Source: Pristionchus mayeri
Lineage: Eukaryota; Nematoda; Chromadorea; Rhabditida; Neodiplogasteridae
DNA: 64,000 nt
NCBI GenBank assembly: GCA_036245805.1
Contig: BTRK01000005.1
Coordinates: forward strand, 41,589,216-41,653,215
Direction: 5' to 3'
In this document: one piece after another, positions 22,771-34,265 of the stretch
Layout: every line of letters begins with the position of its first letter
Numbering within the stretch: the first letter of the stretch is position 1
Translations under genes and position numbers: made by a program
The notes under the pieces: generated by a model
Databases searched by the model: none
Told to the model about the DNA's origin: nothing
What the model saw: the letters and a program-made list of their open reading frames with translations, nothing else

Positions 22771-22786
22771 TCTTATCCATGAGTCA
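22771..22786 (-). promoter_or_regulatory. Second occurrence of the AP-1/GATA-like block
   Basis: The minus strand reads TGACTCATGGATAAGA, sharing 16 bases with the blocks at 22443 and 26130. It lies farther upstream of four-TM copy 1, in an otherwise unremarkable intergenic stretch (22463-23256). Confidence 0.4.
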
Positions 22787-24104
22787 TGTGTCGGTGAAAT
22801 CCTGCGTCTACCTGAGAAGGACGGGTACTGAGTGCGTTATGTATAGTCTGAGTAGATAACGGCTAAAACAATAGTTTAATTTGAACCCTTAAAATTGTGG
22901 ACATTGTAGCGCATATTTCAACTGAAGTTGCTATTTAAGATACAATATGAACTATTTGGAATCATCGATAAACAATTAGTTTAATATCTCTGTACAGAGG
23001 TTTTCAATTGGACGCGAGGAAGAATGAATGTCTCAAATAATTTAACGCAAGCTTCCAACGGATTATGAAGTGTAATAACTCAGTAGTATAACTAAATCAT
23101 TAATGTAAAATTAATGTTACAAAATGAAAGATTTATCGCAACCAACATGATGCAATCCATCGTGTTAGCAGTTGTTAACCTTACAATGCGATGTAGTATT
23201 CCCAATAAGATGATAAAATTCGTGGTTTCGCATTGTATGGCGCTCCTCGAATTGGTTTAGTTGATCTCATAACCACCCTTAGGCATGATGGCGAAGGCGG
23301 GAATTTCCGATGGCATATTGCGTTTCGCATTATTCAAGTTTGAAGCATCGAGGGTAGTGGGGAGAACTCCAGTCCCTGAATATTATTTATGTTAGTATTT
23401 TCTTTTTTTCTCTTCTTCAATTCGACGAACATTTCGCATATTGACTATCCCATTAGTTTAATGTTGGTCGTCCATTATCCCTATTTCTAATCTATTCCAT
23501 TTGCAAGAAAGTTGTTATTCCCTTTACTAATTGCAAGCAATTTGAGTAATTCGCGTAACTGTAGAATTCGAGTAGTTAATTAGAGTAATTCTAAACAATT
23601 TGCGATTCGATTTAGTGCATAGTTCTTCAGCTCTACAGCTATTTAGTTCACTTGACCACGAAAATGATTCAAAATTACAACAAAAAAAACCGGAAATGGT
23701 TTTTCTGGTGGTATTTTCAACTCTTAATAACACTCATCGTACATTTTTTTTCGCTTCATACAGTATCGCCGGAAAGTATTGGCCAGCTTTTTTCTTTGTT
23801 TTTGAAGGTTTTTGAACCACTGCATGTGTTGATCTAAAAATTGAACTAGGGATATCAAAACAAGTTGGTGATACAGATTAATCATATAATATTTTATCAA
23901 CCTGAATAGTTGTTCCCTACGATGATCTGCCTGCTGCAATGGTACAGCGCGATGCATGAAGCGACTGAAAAATATTGAATAATTAACGAAACCAATTATT
24001 TACAGGTGTTTTCTCAGTGCAAAATAGATAAACATGACTGCACATGACATTGATATCTTCATTTTGCGTGATATTTCATCTGATCTATGTTGCCTATTGC
24101 CTCA

Positions 24105-24297
24105 GGGCACCAGGTCGGATGATCACCGTCGGATGGTAGTCTACTGGATGATTACCAAAAAAGAACCCTTCTGTAGAAATTTCACATAATCATTTTTCAC
24201 ACTTCGGAAACCTACTACGAAAGTTCTACAGAAGGGTCCATTTTCGGGTTATCATCCAGTAGGTTGCCAACCGACGGTGATCATCCGACCAGGTGCC
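24105..24297. repeat. Foldback MITE, about 193 bp
   Basis: Arms are ggcaccaggtcggatgatca with its inverted copy ending at 24297, and inner pairs ctactggatgatta and atcatccagtag, and acccttctgtag and ctacagaagggt. It lies in intron 3 of four-TM copy 2. Confidence 0.75.
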
Positions 24298-24901
24298 GAT
24301 CTATCTGACCTGTCCGTTGAAAGAGCAAGAGGGGTATTATATTAGGGAGATTTCAGGTGTCAATTCCCGCAAACACAATACCATATTTCCAATTAAAAAA
24401 AACTATTCAAGTGATCATACGTAGCACGAAGAGTGGAATGACGATGAAGCGTGAGACATCGCCGTTTGTCAGGAAAAGAATCCACTGGATGGATGTGACG
24501 GCGACCTGGAAAATATTTGATGATGCTATCGTTATATTATTTTTTTTCATATAATGTTATGATAGTTTTGAGAGGTTTTTCTTAATTAATTGACTTTTTG
24601 AGCACATTATCCATTAGCCAACTCAACAGTTCATAGATTGAACGGGATTTATATCAACAAAAATTGTTATAATCAGTGAGCAATGTGCAAAGCTCACCTG
24701 ATAGAAGAAGAAGTGCTCTGCGAATCGCTTTTCTCCTCTTCTGAACGCCTTGTGATAGTAGATGACGTGAATGAGTATGGAGGGAATGATAGGAAAGATC
24801 CAATTGACTGAATTTGAAACTTCGTTACATCCATCGTTTCTCATATCAAATTGGCACGAATTCAAACGAAGAGAGTTCGTGATATTTAAGGCCCATTCAT
24901 T

Positions 24902-25008
24902 GTCAGCAAAAGCAGAGGGGTCACTCTCTTAATTTACCGTACTCTCTCACCGGTCGACCGGTCGAGAGAGTCCGGGAAATGAAGAGAGTGACCCCTCAGC
25001 TTTTTCGA
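24902..25008. mobile_element. Hairpin MITE, about 107 bp
   Basis: The palindrome has arms gaggggtcactctctt and aagagagtgacccctc, and the perfect central pair ccggtcgaccgg followed by gagagagt. It belongs with the other ctctctcacc-core hairpins. I see no convincing target duplication. It is in intron 1 of four-TM copy 2. Confidence 0.65.
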
Positions 25009-25118
25009 CTATGAAACCGGCATTATATTTTCGGTCAAGCTAACGCAGGGAGAACGGTTCTTTCAGAGAAATAACCAACTCCTTTTTTTCCCACCAATAT
25101 ACCCAAACAAAAGCAGAG

Positions 25119-25637
25119 AACAGGGGGGGGGGGGGGGACAAAAACGCAACGGACAAAACCGCAACGGATCGCCGTTCGCTGGAGATTTGATCACGCAACT
25201 TGGGAGTTGTTGCATTGCTATTAGTATGACCTCTACTACATCACCCTGGTTATATCCTCTAACTAGACGATCTTGAGTTTCACTCCATATCTATATAGCG
25301 GTTCATGGTCTCAAATTAAGAATTTGAGTGGAAAATCATGGTTAGATAAATAGAAAATGCCGTAACCAATCGATACTCGTGTTAAAGGGGTATAGTAGTT
25401 ACTAGGGTGCAGTTGGTTACGGCATTTTCTATTTATCTAACCATGATTTTCCTCTCAAATTCTTAATTTGAGACCATGAACTGCTATATAGATATGGAGT
25501 GAAACTCAAGATCGTCTAGTTAGAGGATATAACCAGGGTGATGTAGTAGAGGTCATACTAATAGCAATGCAACAACTCCCAAGTTGCGTGATCAAATCTC
25601 CAGCGAACGGCGATCCGTTGCGGTTTTGTCCGCCCCC
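25119..25637. repeat. Poly-G/C-terminated foldback, about 520 bp
   Basis: It starts with a run of about 18 G, then gacaaaaacgcaacg and gacaaaaccgcaacggatcg. It ends with the inverted copy, cgatccgttgcggttttgtc, followed by cgcccccc. The arms match closely over about 230 bp around a centre near 25385. The same ends occur at 1-358 and at 27898, so this is a small family. Confidence 0.85.
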
Positions 25638-25654
25638 CAAGAACAGTGCATACC

Positions 25655-25765
25655 CGAGTTCGAGAAATGCAACCACGGTCTCTTCATTCCACACACACTC
25701 TCACCATTCCACCGGTCGAGAGAGTGCGTAAAATGAAGAGACGGTGACCCGAATTACGAACTCTA
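25655..25765. mobile_element. Hairpin MITE, 111 bp, perfect 9-bp target duplication at a splice donor
   Basis: Ends are cgagttcgag and attacgaactcta, with core actctcaccattccaccggt. Identical flanks gtgcatacc lie at 25646-25654 and 25766-25774. On the minus strand the flank reads GGTATGCAC and contains the exon 1 donor of four-TM copy 2, so the insertion duplicated the donor. Confidence 0.87.
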
Positions 25766-26129
25766 GTGCATACCTCCATCCATGAAGGCTACCCAGCCGA
25801 GCAGTTGGAGTGGGCAGGCCGATTGTCAGCAGATGAGCCCACTTCCAAATTTCCATCCTGGAGGGAAATGACAGTCAAAATATTAAAATAAATACCTTTT
25901 GACGCTCAATAGCTCACTATAGTGCCTCAATATTTTGCAAACACAGTACATAGTTAGGCTTATTATCGGTGAAATCGAATGACACAAGATTCCTAAATCG
26001 TACGAACGAATGAAGGTGCTTGTCAAGAGTGAGTAAACATGAAACGATTATATATGGCACGACAGATGCACAGTGTAGTATAGACACGTCTTTCAGAAAA
26101 TCTTCTTATCAGCGACCTTTCGCATTGGG

Positions 26130-26149
26130 CCCGTCTTATCCATGAGTCA
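26130..26149 (-). promoter_or_regulatory. Shared upstream block with AP-1-like and GATA-like sites, copy 2
   Basis: This is the same 20-mer as at 22443-22462 (minus strand TGACTCATGGATAAGACGGG), about 275 bp upstream of four-TM copy 2. A neighbouring TGATAAG lies at 26105. Its preservation upstream of a frame-broken paralogue suggests the duplication included the promoter. Confidence 0.5.
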
Positions 26150-27897
26150 CGAGAGAAGATACCGCTAGCTCGGCATCTCGGACGAAGACGAAGATACGAA
26201 GTGCTGTAGTGATCTATGGTGCGCCCTCCCGTTCCTTCCCACCCGGGTTCGATTCTCGGTCGTGATACCGCCTCCGCCCCTTCTCGGCCGAAAACAGTGT
26301 TATTTCATCCGCATATTAAAGATACACCGTCCCATGGTTCAGTCTAATGAATAACACTATAACACTATGAACGAAATCGTTTCAGATACAACCATCATTT
26401 TTCAAAAAAATGAAGGGTTTTCAGAGTACTGGCCACCGTGGTAAAATTCATCTCTGTGGTTCAACAACAAGATCTGCCGATCCAAGACGGCATCTACAGT
26501 TCTCCCGATACATCAATGTAATGATGTGGCTCTTTTGCTTCGATCTGTCGAGAGATATTATCGGCTGAAATATTTTCGGCTATTCTTCTCAAACCTCTTC
26601 ACTCTGATAACAGCGTGGGTGACATTTTCAAAGCAGACTGCACGTTCGCTTCATCAGACTAGACTCGAGCGGCTGAAATAAAAAAAAACAATTAGTACTT
26701 CGATTGCTAAGCTCTTTCCCCTATCGACAGATCTAGCTCATGGGGAATGAAAAGCTCTTAAGACTGTGTAACCGCTGTATATTAAAATCATATATAGGCG
26801 AGAAGAGCGTGTCTTAAGAGTGGAACGATGTTGAAATGGGTTGGCAAGAAATCTTGCCAAGGCAACACGATATACTACTCCCCAGACACAATTTCCCGAA
26901 TTTCGAACTATATCAGACATGACTGACGTACATACCACAAATCATATCACTTCGTTAAGAAACATATTGCTCGCGAAAAAATAATGAATCACACTGGGAA
27001 GCTCATGACGTGTTATTCATAACGTATTTAAATTTCGCTCATCGAATAATGCATTTTATTCTGAATTTTCGCCAATTCCATGTGTTTCCACCATGTGTTC
27101 TCCTAGAGATGTAAAAGGTAAAGGTAAAGGTGCAGCCACGTCAAGCAATTTTACAGTCGTAAACGACTACGCTAGGTGGTGTAGTGCGGTGAGGCCGACT
27201 ACTGCTTAGGACTACGTATCCCTGCTGTCCAAAGTGCTTCTAGGGAATCTAGAGATGTGAGAGTGAGATAAATAGTGTAACCGCACAGATGCGAGAAGCG
27301 TGTCCGCAAAGTAAGATGTTGGGGAAATCGCATTCTATTTGCTCGCTTCATTCTCAGTTTTATCTCGATGATCAGACGCCATCGATCCTTCCAAAAAAAA
27401 AGTGTTTTGCCAAGGCACCGTGATATGGTTTTGCTTCGGTTCTGCATGTTCTATTCTCTCCATTATGAACGAAATACGGTTGTCGGTTTGAATTATGCAT
27501 TCAATACGTAAATATTGAAGTAATTACTTATGGTCCCGATTGTAGACGGTCCATTTTCCCACTTGAAAGAAACATTACTTTAAAACATGAATGCATATTA
27601 TTTTTCCCTTCGCGCAATGTAAATCACTATGAGAAATCCTGAGCAAGCTTTAAAAATGATAGAAAAATGCCCGTATCTTTCCAAAAATGGCAGTCTAGCT
27701 AAAGTCTCTCGTGACAGGCGCGATGTGATCAATTCCGATTCGAGTTGTGGGTGATCTTTGTACCAAAATGAGCCATTACGTGTCTATCAGTCACAACACC
27801 ACATTCGATATGCTCCATCCTCTCTTTTTCCTGTTCCAAAGATATTCGGTACTTGCATCTCCTCAGTCCGTTGATTTTATATTGCATAATCGCGACA
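26150..27897. other. Intergenic with diverged duplicate segments
   Basis: A tRNA B-box-like string, gggttcgattctcgg, occurs near 26249 without a tRNA fold I can support. Segments near 26780-26890 and 27270-27430 look like diverged copies (gcgagaag-gcgtgtc and ttgccaaggca in both). At 27115-27135 a ggtaaa repeat resembles a retroelement tail. Nearby gtagtgcggtgaggccgac (27177) recurs inverted near 16822. No gene is supported. Confidence 0.4.
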
Positions 27898-29250
27898 TGG
27901 GGCGGATAAAACCGCAACGGATCGCCGTTCGCTGGAGATTTCTAACAACTTGGGAGCTGTTGCATTGTTATCAGTGTACCTTCTACTACATCATTCTGAT
28001 TAGATCCCCGAAATATTAGGTTGGTGCATAAGTTTCTTTCCTTTTATTTTTTAACATTTCTGTTCTCGTGCGTAGACTCTCATGAGTTTCTGAATACCAT
28101 GTGCTATGGCCATGATGGCAGATTACTACCATACGTTTGATTTGGATCTATGCTTCATCGTGAGACGTTGGTAAATTTCAGAAAATAAACATCGGAAAAC
28201 GGATATTTTTCGCATTTTGGGTTGTATTCTGGTTATCGAATACTTGTAGGATTCTCATCCTGCCAAATTAACGAACACTTGGGCTGGAGATGATTGTTCT
28301 GCTAAGCACGAAAAATCCGGATTCGAACGCATGTGGGAGACAGGGAACGCCAAAAAGTGATGATTTCAGCGGATAAATCTGAACATGATGATTTCAAAAA
28401 CTGTAGTGCTCGAACGGGGAGACCTATATTTTCCCAAATGTGCTAGCATAATTAAAGTGCAAAGAACTTCACAACCCACCACAATTGGTCACTCTTCAGT
28501 GTTGTGTAAGAAAATGGCGCTCAGTAATTAGAGATCTATAATTTTCAAAGGGGGTAGATATTTAATTGGGCCAATATTTCTAGTAGGTTTCTCATGACAG
28601 ATTTGGTTGGCTATGTCGTATGAAATAGCCAGTCATAGTACTTTGCAATGATGTGCTAATTGGAGCCTCGGCGCTATTCCTCTTGGAGCCTAGAACACTT
28701 GAAAATTCGGATCGATCTACCAGATCCTTGAAAATTCGGATCGATCTACCAGACACTTGAAAATTCGGATCGATCTACCAGATCCTATTGATTCCGAACA
28801 CATATCTTCTATTCTAATTGATCTTATCAACACATTATAGTATTCTATATAGTGTGTATGCATGTCCGTATCAATAGCAAAAATAATAATTTGATTGGTT
28901 CATTGCGACGGCAGATCAGAATGTTCGTCCATGAAAAAAGAAAGAAACTTTTACACCAACCTAATAGGTTATATTGCTTTTCACTCCCTATCATCGCATT
29001 GGGAGTCTTGGTAAAAAAATGTGAATTTGAGTGGGAAATCGTGATTGGATAAGGACAACGTGCCGTAACCAATCGAAATTCCAGTGCAACAGTGACTGCT
29101 GTAACTCAGCAACATGAGTATGGATTGGCCACAGCATTTGGTGGTTATCTTCTCATTCGAGTTCTTATTTTTTATCATTAACGCTGATGAACGGTGAAAC
29201 TTTCGAGGATCTAATCAGGGCAACGTAACAACTCAAAACTCGTCAGTATT
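27898..29250. repeat. Foldback of the poly-G family, split by a mariner MITE
   Basis: The left piece (27898-28015) starts ggggcggataaaaccgcaac and matches the left arm of the 25119 element. The right part (28965 to about 29250) resumes the same element (ttttcactccctatc, gccgtaaccaatcga) and degrades towards its outer end. The gap is exactly the mariner MITE 28016-28964. Confidence 0.75.
28016..28964. mobile_element. Non-autonomous mariner-type element, 949 bp
   Basis: Ends ttaggttggtgcataagttt and aaacttttacaccaacctaa are inverted, with TA at 28014-28015 and 28965-28966. It carries three tandem copies of a roughly 30-bp unit (ttgaaaattcggatcgatct, 28696-28786). It inserted into the foldback at 27898-29250. 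No transposase is recognised. Confidence 0.82.
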
Positions 29251-29798
29251 TTATAAGAAGCCTTCATCGAATTTGAGGTCATGCATCTACAATGAAAGCA
29301 TTTCGAAGGAAAGGGAACGGTGGATATATTGAATAAGGAGTATTATGTTTACTTGAATTACGGCTCTAGTTCGCGTTTCATGCATCTTTTCATCGATACT
29401 TTAGCAACGACGACAAGCTTATCTCTAAAGATATTTTCGCATTATCAATATTCAATGTCATCATTTTTATTACAAATATTCGAGTGTAACAATTCATTTA
29501 CAAATATTCGAGTGCAACAATTCACGATTAATTAAATACTGCGGGAATTTTCATATTTGTCAGTCTACTTAAATTTCTTACACGGGCATGGGCGAAGTGG
29601 CAATGATATTTTGCTTGCAACCATTTTACATTTGAATTGCTTCTAGTCTCCGTAACGACTCAATTTCATTAATTGCTCCTGAAACTTTTCCAGTAATCAT
29701 TGAATGTCGTTATCCGTTTTGCATTATTGAATTGTCAATTTCCATTTCTGTTCGAGTGTCGGACCAGTTTGCAAGATTTTTTCTCCGTTATTTCCTCC

Positions 29799-32176
29799 AT
29801 GATTCTTCGTATTCCTTCTCCCATCCCTGTACATGATCTGATATCCATCATCTGCTTGACCACGCTGGCAACTCTCGCAATCGTCATCAACATCATTTTG
29901 TTGCTGGCGATCATCTTCAGGTCGCCCGCTTGCATGAGGTAACTCGGCATTAGGTCGGTTGAGAACTATAAAGTAATTCCGTCTTTGATATATCACAGGC
30001 GGCATAACGTCATAGTTCTCATCCGACTTTTTTTGCCGGTAACCTTTTTCACACTATAAATTAGCACCAGATGCTAACCTCTTTTCACCATTTCATATGT
30101 TCTTCCCATCAGAAAATGTTCACTGGTTTATTGATTATCAGATCCTATGCAGTACTTCTCGTGAATGGCGTGTTGATGGATCTGATTGCCGGCTGAGTGG
30201 ATTGATGATCAACTTGAGGTTACCAGGAATTGGTTGCATTTTCACATATTAAGGACATTTTCACAAGACACGACTCTCTTCGGCACATACGAAATCCACT
30301 TCTTGCGAATAAATCCCTAACACATATTTCAGAATGATTCCTGCAGGCAACATGCTTGCTTTTGTATATGTCGGACCTTGCGTGGCTTTCTCGAGTAAGT
30401 AGAGTTTTATTTGAAATTCGATAATCAATCAAACTCATACGAGTCTGGGATGTTTCGGAAAGTGAACCATTTTTATTTTGCAGGTCTCGTATGTCACTAT
30501 TTGTTCATAATAGCACTCGTGTGCTACACTCAATCACTTTACATCATCGCTGCTTCATTTGGCTATCGTCTTTACGTTCTCAAAAAGTTGTTTCCTGAAA
30601 TTGTATTTCGGAAATATAAATTTTCCAGAAGTACGCCCCGTCGTTGGCAGGTCTTCTTAGTCTGCGTAATTCTTAACTTACCCAATTTTCCCGCCCCGGT
30701 TCGTTGATATATCCTAGTGTATACAGAAAATGACCGCGGACATTTGCCCTATACTCCCATAATCCCATTCTCACACTAATATGTTATCCCTGGGAGGGAT
30801 CTATTTCAGTTAGTATTCAATATCGGCCTGGACAACTCTGATGACGTTCGGCGGGCCGTAGAAAGTGCTCGTCCCGAACACAACCTCGATGCCTACGCTG
30901 TCGAAGGTTGTCATTAGGGTTCCTCTTTTTGGGCGTTTGCGCATTTTTTGTATCATTTTTTGTACCGTTTCACGTGCGCTACTTATATGAACTATATCAT
31001 TCACATGAAGAATACCCGATGAAATGAACCCTAGTTGTTATCTAGACTAGGGCGAGAGATCTTACTAATGCTAATATCAGGCAAGTTAAACGTCTTCGAT
31101 CCGCAAGTTTTGATCGGCATTTTGGTAATCATTCTTCTCAATCTGTTCACACTGGTCCTCATTTGCGTCTTGAGACGGAAAGTAAGCCATTTATGGTTTA
31201 TAAACGGTATTCAATACAGTTGCCACTAGAGTTATTTTATTGGAAAATTGTGGTTTCCTGTTCAGGTATGTCTCAGGAACTATGCGTAGTTAATGGGTGT
31301 TGTTTGTTTACTTAGCACAACTGAAACTTACCCGAACGTTACATATAAATTCGTTAATAAGAGACCCCTAGCTGCCACACATTGAAGTCCTTGAATTGAA
31401 CGATGACGAAACAACTCAGGTAATATCAGCTATGGATGTGCATTCGCGAACTATGAGCGAACAGACCAGGAAACTGCACAGCTCCCTTACGAAAGTTTGT
31501 GAACTCATATCTCTTCGGTTTGCACGCTTGCTCACCCGTCGGAGAGACGAGAGGGCGTGCAAACTGAAGAAAGTCAGACGATTGCTCGAGTGGCACGCTC
31601 TATTACAGCTGCACTCGTTTAGGCCAATTTTGAAATGTCTTGGCATCATTCAGATAAAAAACGAACATAATAAAAAAAGCGCACAAGTAAACTCTGGACA
31701 ATGCTTCATTTGAGGTGCTCTCCCTGCAAAGTCTCCTGCCAATCTCCTTCTCAGTCTCCATTGTTGCTTACATTTTGTGTCAAAGTGACTTCATTTATTC
31801 GCCGACCATTGAACATCTCATAATCGAAGTTGGATACTCGTAATTTAACGGTTGATCGTTCCATTGTTCATTTTACGGTAATTGGAATACGTTGATCGAT
31901 TCTTCTCCATATTGCGGAATTTACGCAGAAATTCTAGGAAAAACCTATGTTTTACAACAACAAAATAATAACAGAACAAGCATCGCAAATGAATTTGAGG
32001 TCGGCGTGGTGGTTCCACTCATATCTCCTGTTATCACTTATGATCGTGCCTTTCAGCGAATGAGACGGCTCCCATGTCGAAACGACACCAGTAGCAGGTG
32101 GAAAAACGGCTCATCAACAGGGTCGGCTCTCGATAGCATTTCAAAAGGCGCTGCGAACAGGGGAGTCTTTATTTAA
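29799..32176 (+). pseudogene. Srd-type chemoreceptor, one frameshift
   Basis: Exons: 29799-29938, 30142-30218, 30333-30394, 30484-30586, 30629-30698, 30810-30906, 31081-31181, 31420-31494, 31715-31828 and 32000-32176. Srd features appear in order: TM1 (LAIVINIILLLAIIF), YAVLLVNGVLMDLIA, MIPAGNMLAFVYVGPC, HYLFIIALVCYTQSLYI, STPRRWQVFLVC, an acidic loop NIGLDNSDDVRRAVESARPE, TM5 to LRRK, SEQTRKLHSSLTK, TM6 (SLLPISFSVSIVAYILCQ), and PLISPVIT of TM7. Every junction is in phase except exon 2, where the frame shifts near 30190 (DLIA then an early stop, against LSGLMINLR in the next frame). The total is 1 nt short of a codon multiple. A single sequencing error could also explain it. A hairpin MITE lies in intron 8. 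Confidence 0.78.
31511..31571. mobile_element. Hairpin MITE remnant
   Basis: Inverted arms are ctcttcggtttgcacgct and gcgtgcaaactgaag. The sequence running on to about 31596 (agtcagacgattgctc) matches the arm of the 17144-17236 hairpin. The left outer arm has diverged. It lies in intron 8 of the Srd pseudogene. Confidence 0.6.
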
Positions 32177-32474
32177 TTACATTATTTCGCTGATTAAAAT
32201 ATGTGGTAATCTATTTGCTAATTCTTTTGCCTTTCACGGATGGTGTCATCCCTATCCAATCACGGCCAAACCGTCGAAGAGTATGAATCTTGAGAAGATG
32301 CGATGAAGAATACGGCTCAAACACTGCTCAACTACAGCTCGATTAGTTTATACGGCTCGTAAATTTTATCCTCAAATAAATATTTTAATATTATTGCGCA
32401 GTGTTTATTGCAAATAAAGAGTATATTTCTTTGACATTTTTTTCTATTTTTTTCTTCATTTTTTTTTGAAACTT

Positions 32475-34265
32475 AGAAACGAGTCAAGTAGTTAACTGGA
32501 AACCGGGAGTTTAGAAGTAACGGTGCGCTGAGGTCGTGGGAAAGATTGCTTGGATATGTTCCCGGCATTTAGCTATCACGTTCTTAAGAACTTAGAAACG
32601 TCAGTAGTAAACATCTTCGGAAAGATTGCTTGGATATGTTCCCGGCATTTAGCTATCGCGTTCTTAAGAACTTAGAACCTGTCAAGTAGTTAACTGGAAA
32701 CCGGGAGTTTAGATGTAACGGTGCGCTGAGATCGTCCGAAAGAATGAATGGATATGTTCCAGGCATTTAGCTATCACGTTCTTAAGAACTTAGAAACGTC
32801 AGTAGTAAACATCTTCGGAAAGATTGCTTGGATATGTTCTCGGCATTTAGTTATCACGTTCTTAAGAACTTAGAACCAGTCAAGTAGTTAACTGGAAACC
32901 GGGAGTTTAGATGTAACGGTGCGCTGAGATCGTGGGAAAGATTGCTTGGATATGTTCCCGGCATTTAGCTATCGCGTTCTTAAGAACTTAGAACCTGTCA
33001 AGTAGTTAACTGGAAACCGGGAGTTTAGATGTAACGGTGCGCTGAGATCGTCCGAAAGAATGAATGGATATGTTCCAGGCATTTAGCTATCACGTTCTTA
33101 AGAACTTAGAAACGTCAGTAGTAAACATCTTCGGAAAGATTGCTTGGATATGTTCTCGGCATTTAGTTATCACGTTCTTAAGAACTTAGAACCAGTCAAG
33201 TAGTTAACTGGAAACCGGGAGTTTAGAAGTAACGGTGCGCTGAGGTCGTGGGAAAGATTGCTTGGATATGTTCCCGGCATTTAGCTATCACGTTCTTAAG
33301 AACTTAGAAACGTCAGTAGTAAACATCTTCGGAAAGATTGCTTGGATATGTTCCCGGCATTTAGCTATCGCGTTCTTAAGAACTTAGAACCTGTCAAGTA
33401 GTTAACTGGAAACCGGGAGTTTAGATGTAACGGTGCGCTGAGATCGTCCGAAAGAATGAATGGATATGTTCCCGGCATTTAGTTATCACGTTCTTAAGAA
33501 CTTAGAACCAGTCAAGTAGTTAACTGGAAACCGGGAGTTTAGATGTAACGGTGCGCTGAGATCGTATGAAAGATTGCTTGGATATGTTCCCGGCATTTAG
33601 CTATCACGTTCTTAAGAACTTAGAAACGTCAGTAGTAAACATCTTCGGAAAGATTGCTTGGATATGTTCTCGGCATTTAGTTATCACGTTCTTAAGAACT
33701 TAGAAACGTCAGTAGTAAACATCTTCGGAAAGATTGCTTGGATATGTTCTCGGCATTTAGTTATCACGTTCTTAAGAACTTAGAAACGTCAGTAGTAAAC
33801 ATCTTCGGAAAGATTGCTTGGATATGTTCTCGGCATTTAGTTATCACGTTCTTAAGAACTTAGAACCTGTCAAGTAGTTAACTGGAAACCGGGAGTTTAG
33901 ATGTAACGGTGCGCTGAGATCGTATGAAAGATTGCTTGGATATGTTCCCGGCATTTAGCTATCACGTTCTTAAGAACTTAGAAACGTCAGTAGTAAACAT
34001 CTTCGGAAAGATTGCTTGGATATGTTCTCGGCATTTAGTTATCACGTTCTTAAGAACTTAGAACCAGTCAAGTAGTTAACTGGAAACCGGGAGTTTAGAT
34101 GTAACGGTGCGTTGAGATCGTCCGAAAGAATGAATGGATATGTTCCAGGCATTTAGCTATCACGTTCTTAAGAACTTAGAAACGTCAGTAGTAAACATCT
34201 TCGGAAAGATTGCTTGGATATGTTTCCGCCATTTGGCTATCACTTTCTTAGAAACTTAGAACGAA
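32475..34265. repeat. Two-unit minisatellite array
   Basis: Two interspersed units, about 80 bp (A) and about 118 bp (B), tile the interval. Both begin gttcttaagaacttagaa and share gattgcttggatatgttc with cggcatttag. A continues acgtcagtagtaaacatctt; B continues gtcaagtagttaactggaaa. Each junction has the 12-bp palindrome GTTCTTAAGAAC. A and B mostly alternate, with a run of consecutive A units near 33600-33840. Some B units carry tccgaaagaatgaatgg variants. No coding sequence is seen. Confidence 0.92.

Larger units (their letters stand above)
23257..25856 (-). pseudogene. Small predicted four-TM protein, copy 2, frameshifted in exon 1
   Basis: Exons on the minus strand: 25856-25774, 24807-24698, 24505-24421, 23964-23902 and 23375-23257. 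Exons 2-5 parallel copy 1 (WIFPIIPSILIHVIYYHKAF, basic RRGEKRF, VAVTSIQWILFL, tail ending PKGGYEIN) and keep its phases. Exon 1 starts MEIWKWAHLLT but is 8 nt shorter than in copy 1. The expected LQLLGWVAF is readable only in another frame. Intron 1 (24808-25773) holds a poly-G foldback and two hairpin MITEs. One MITE abuts the exon 1 donor, and its target duplication includes that donor. Probably non-functional, unless a different first exon is used. Confidence 0.65.

Noticed and set aside
26180..26290. Possible tRNA gene (B-box-like gggttcgattctcgg)
   Set aside because: I could not find a matching acceptor stem, D arm or anticodon loop at the right distance.
32475..34265. CRISPR-like regular repeats
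   Set aside because: Both the shared and the differing parts repeat, there are no unique spacers, and the gene structure around it is eukaryotic.
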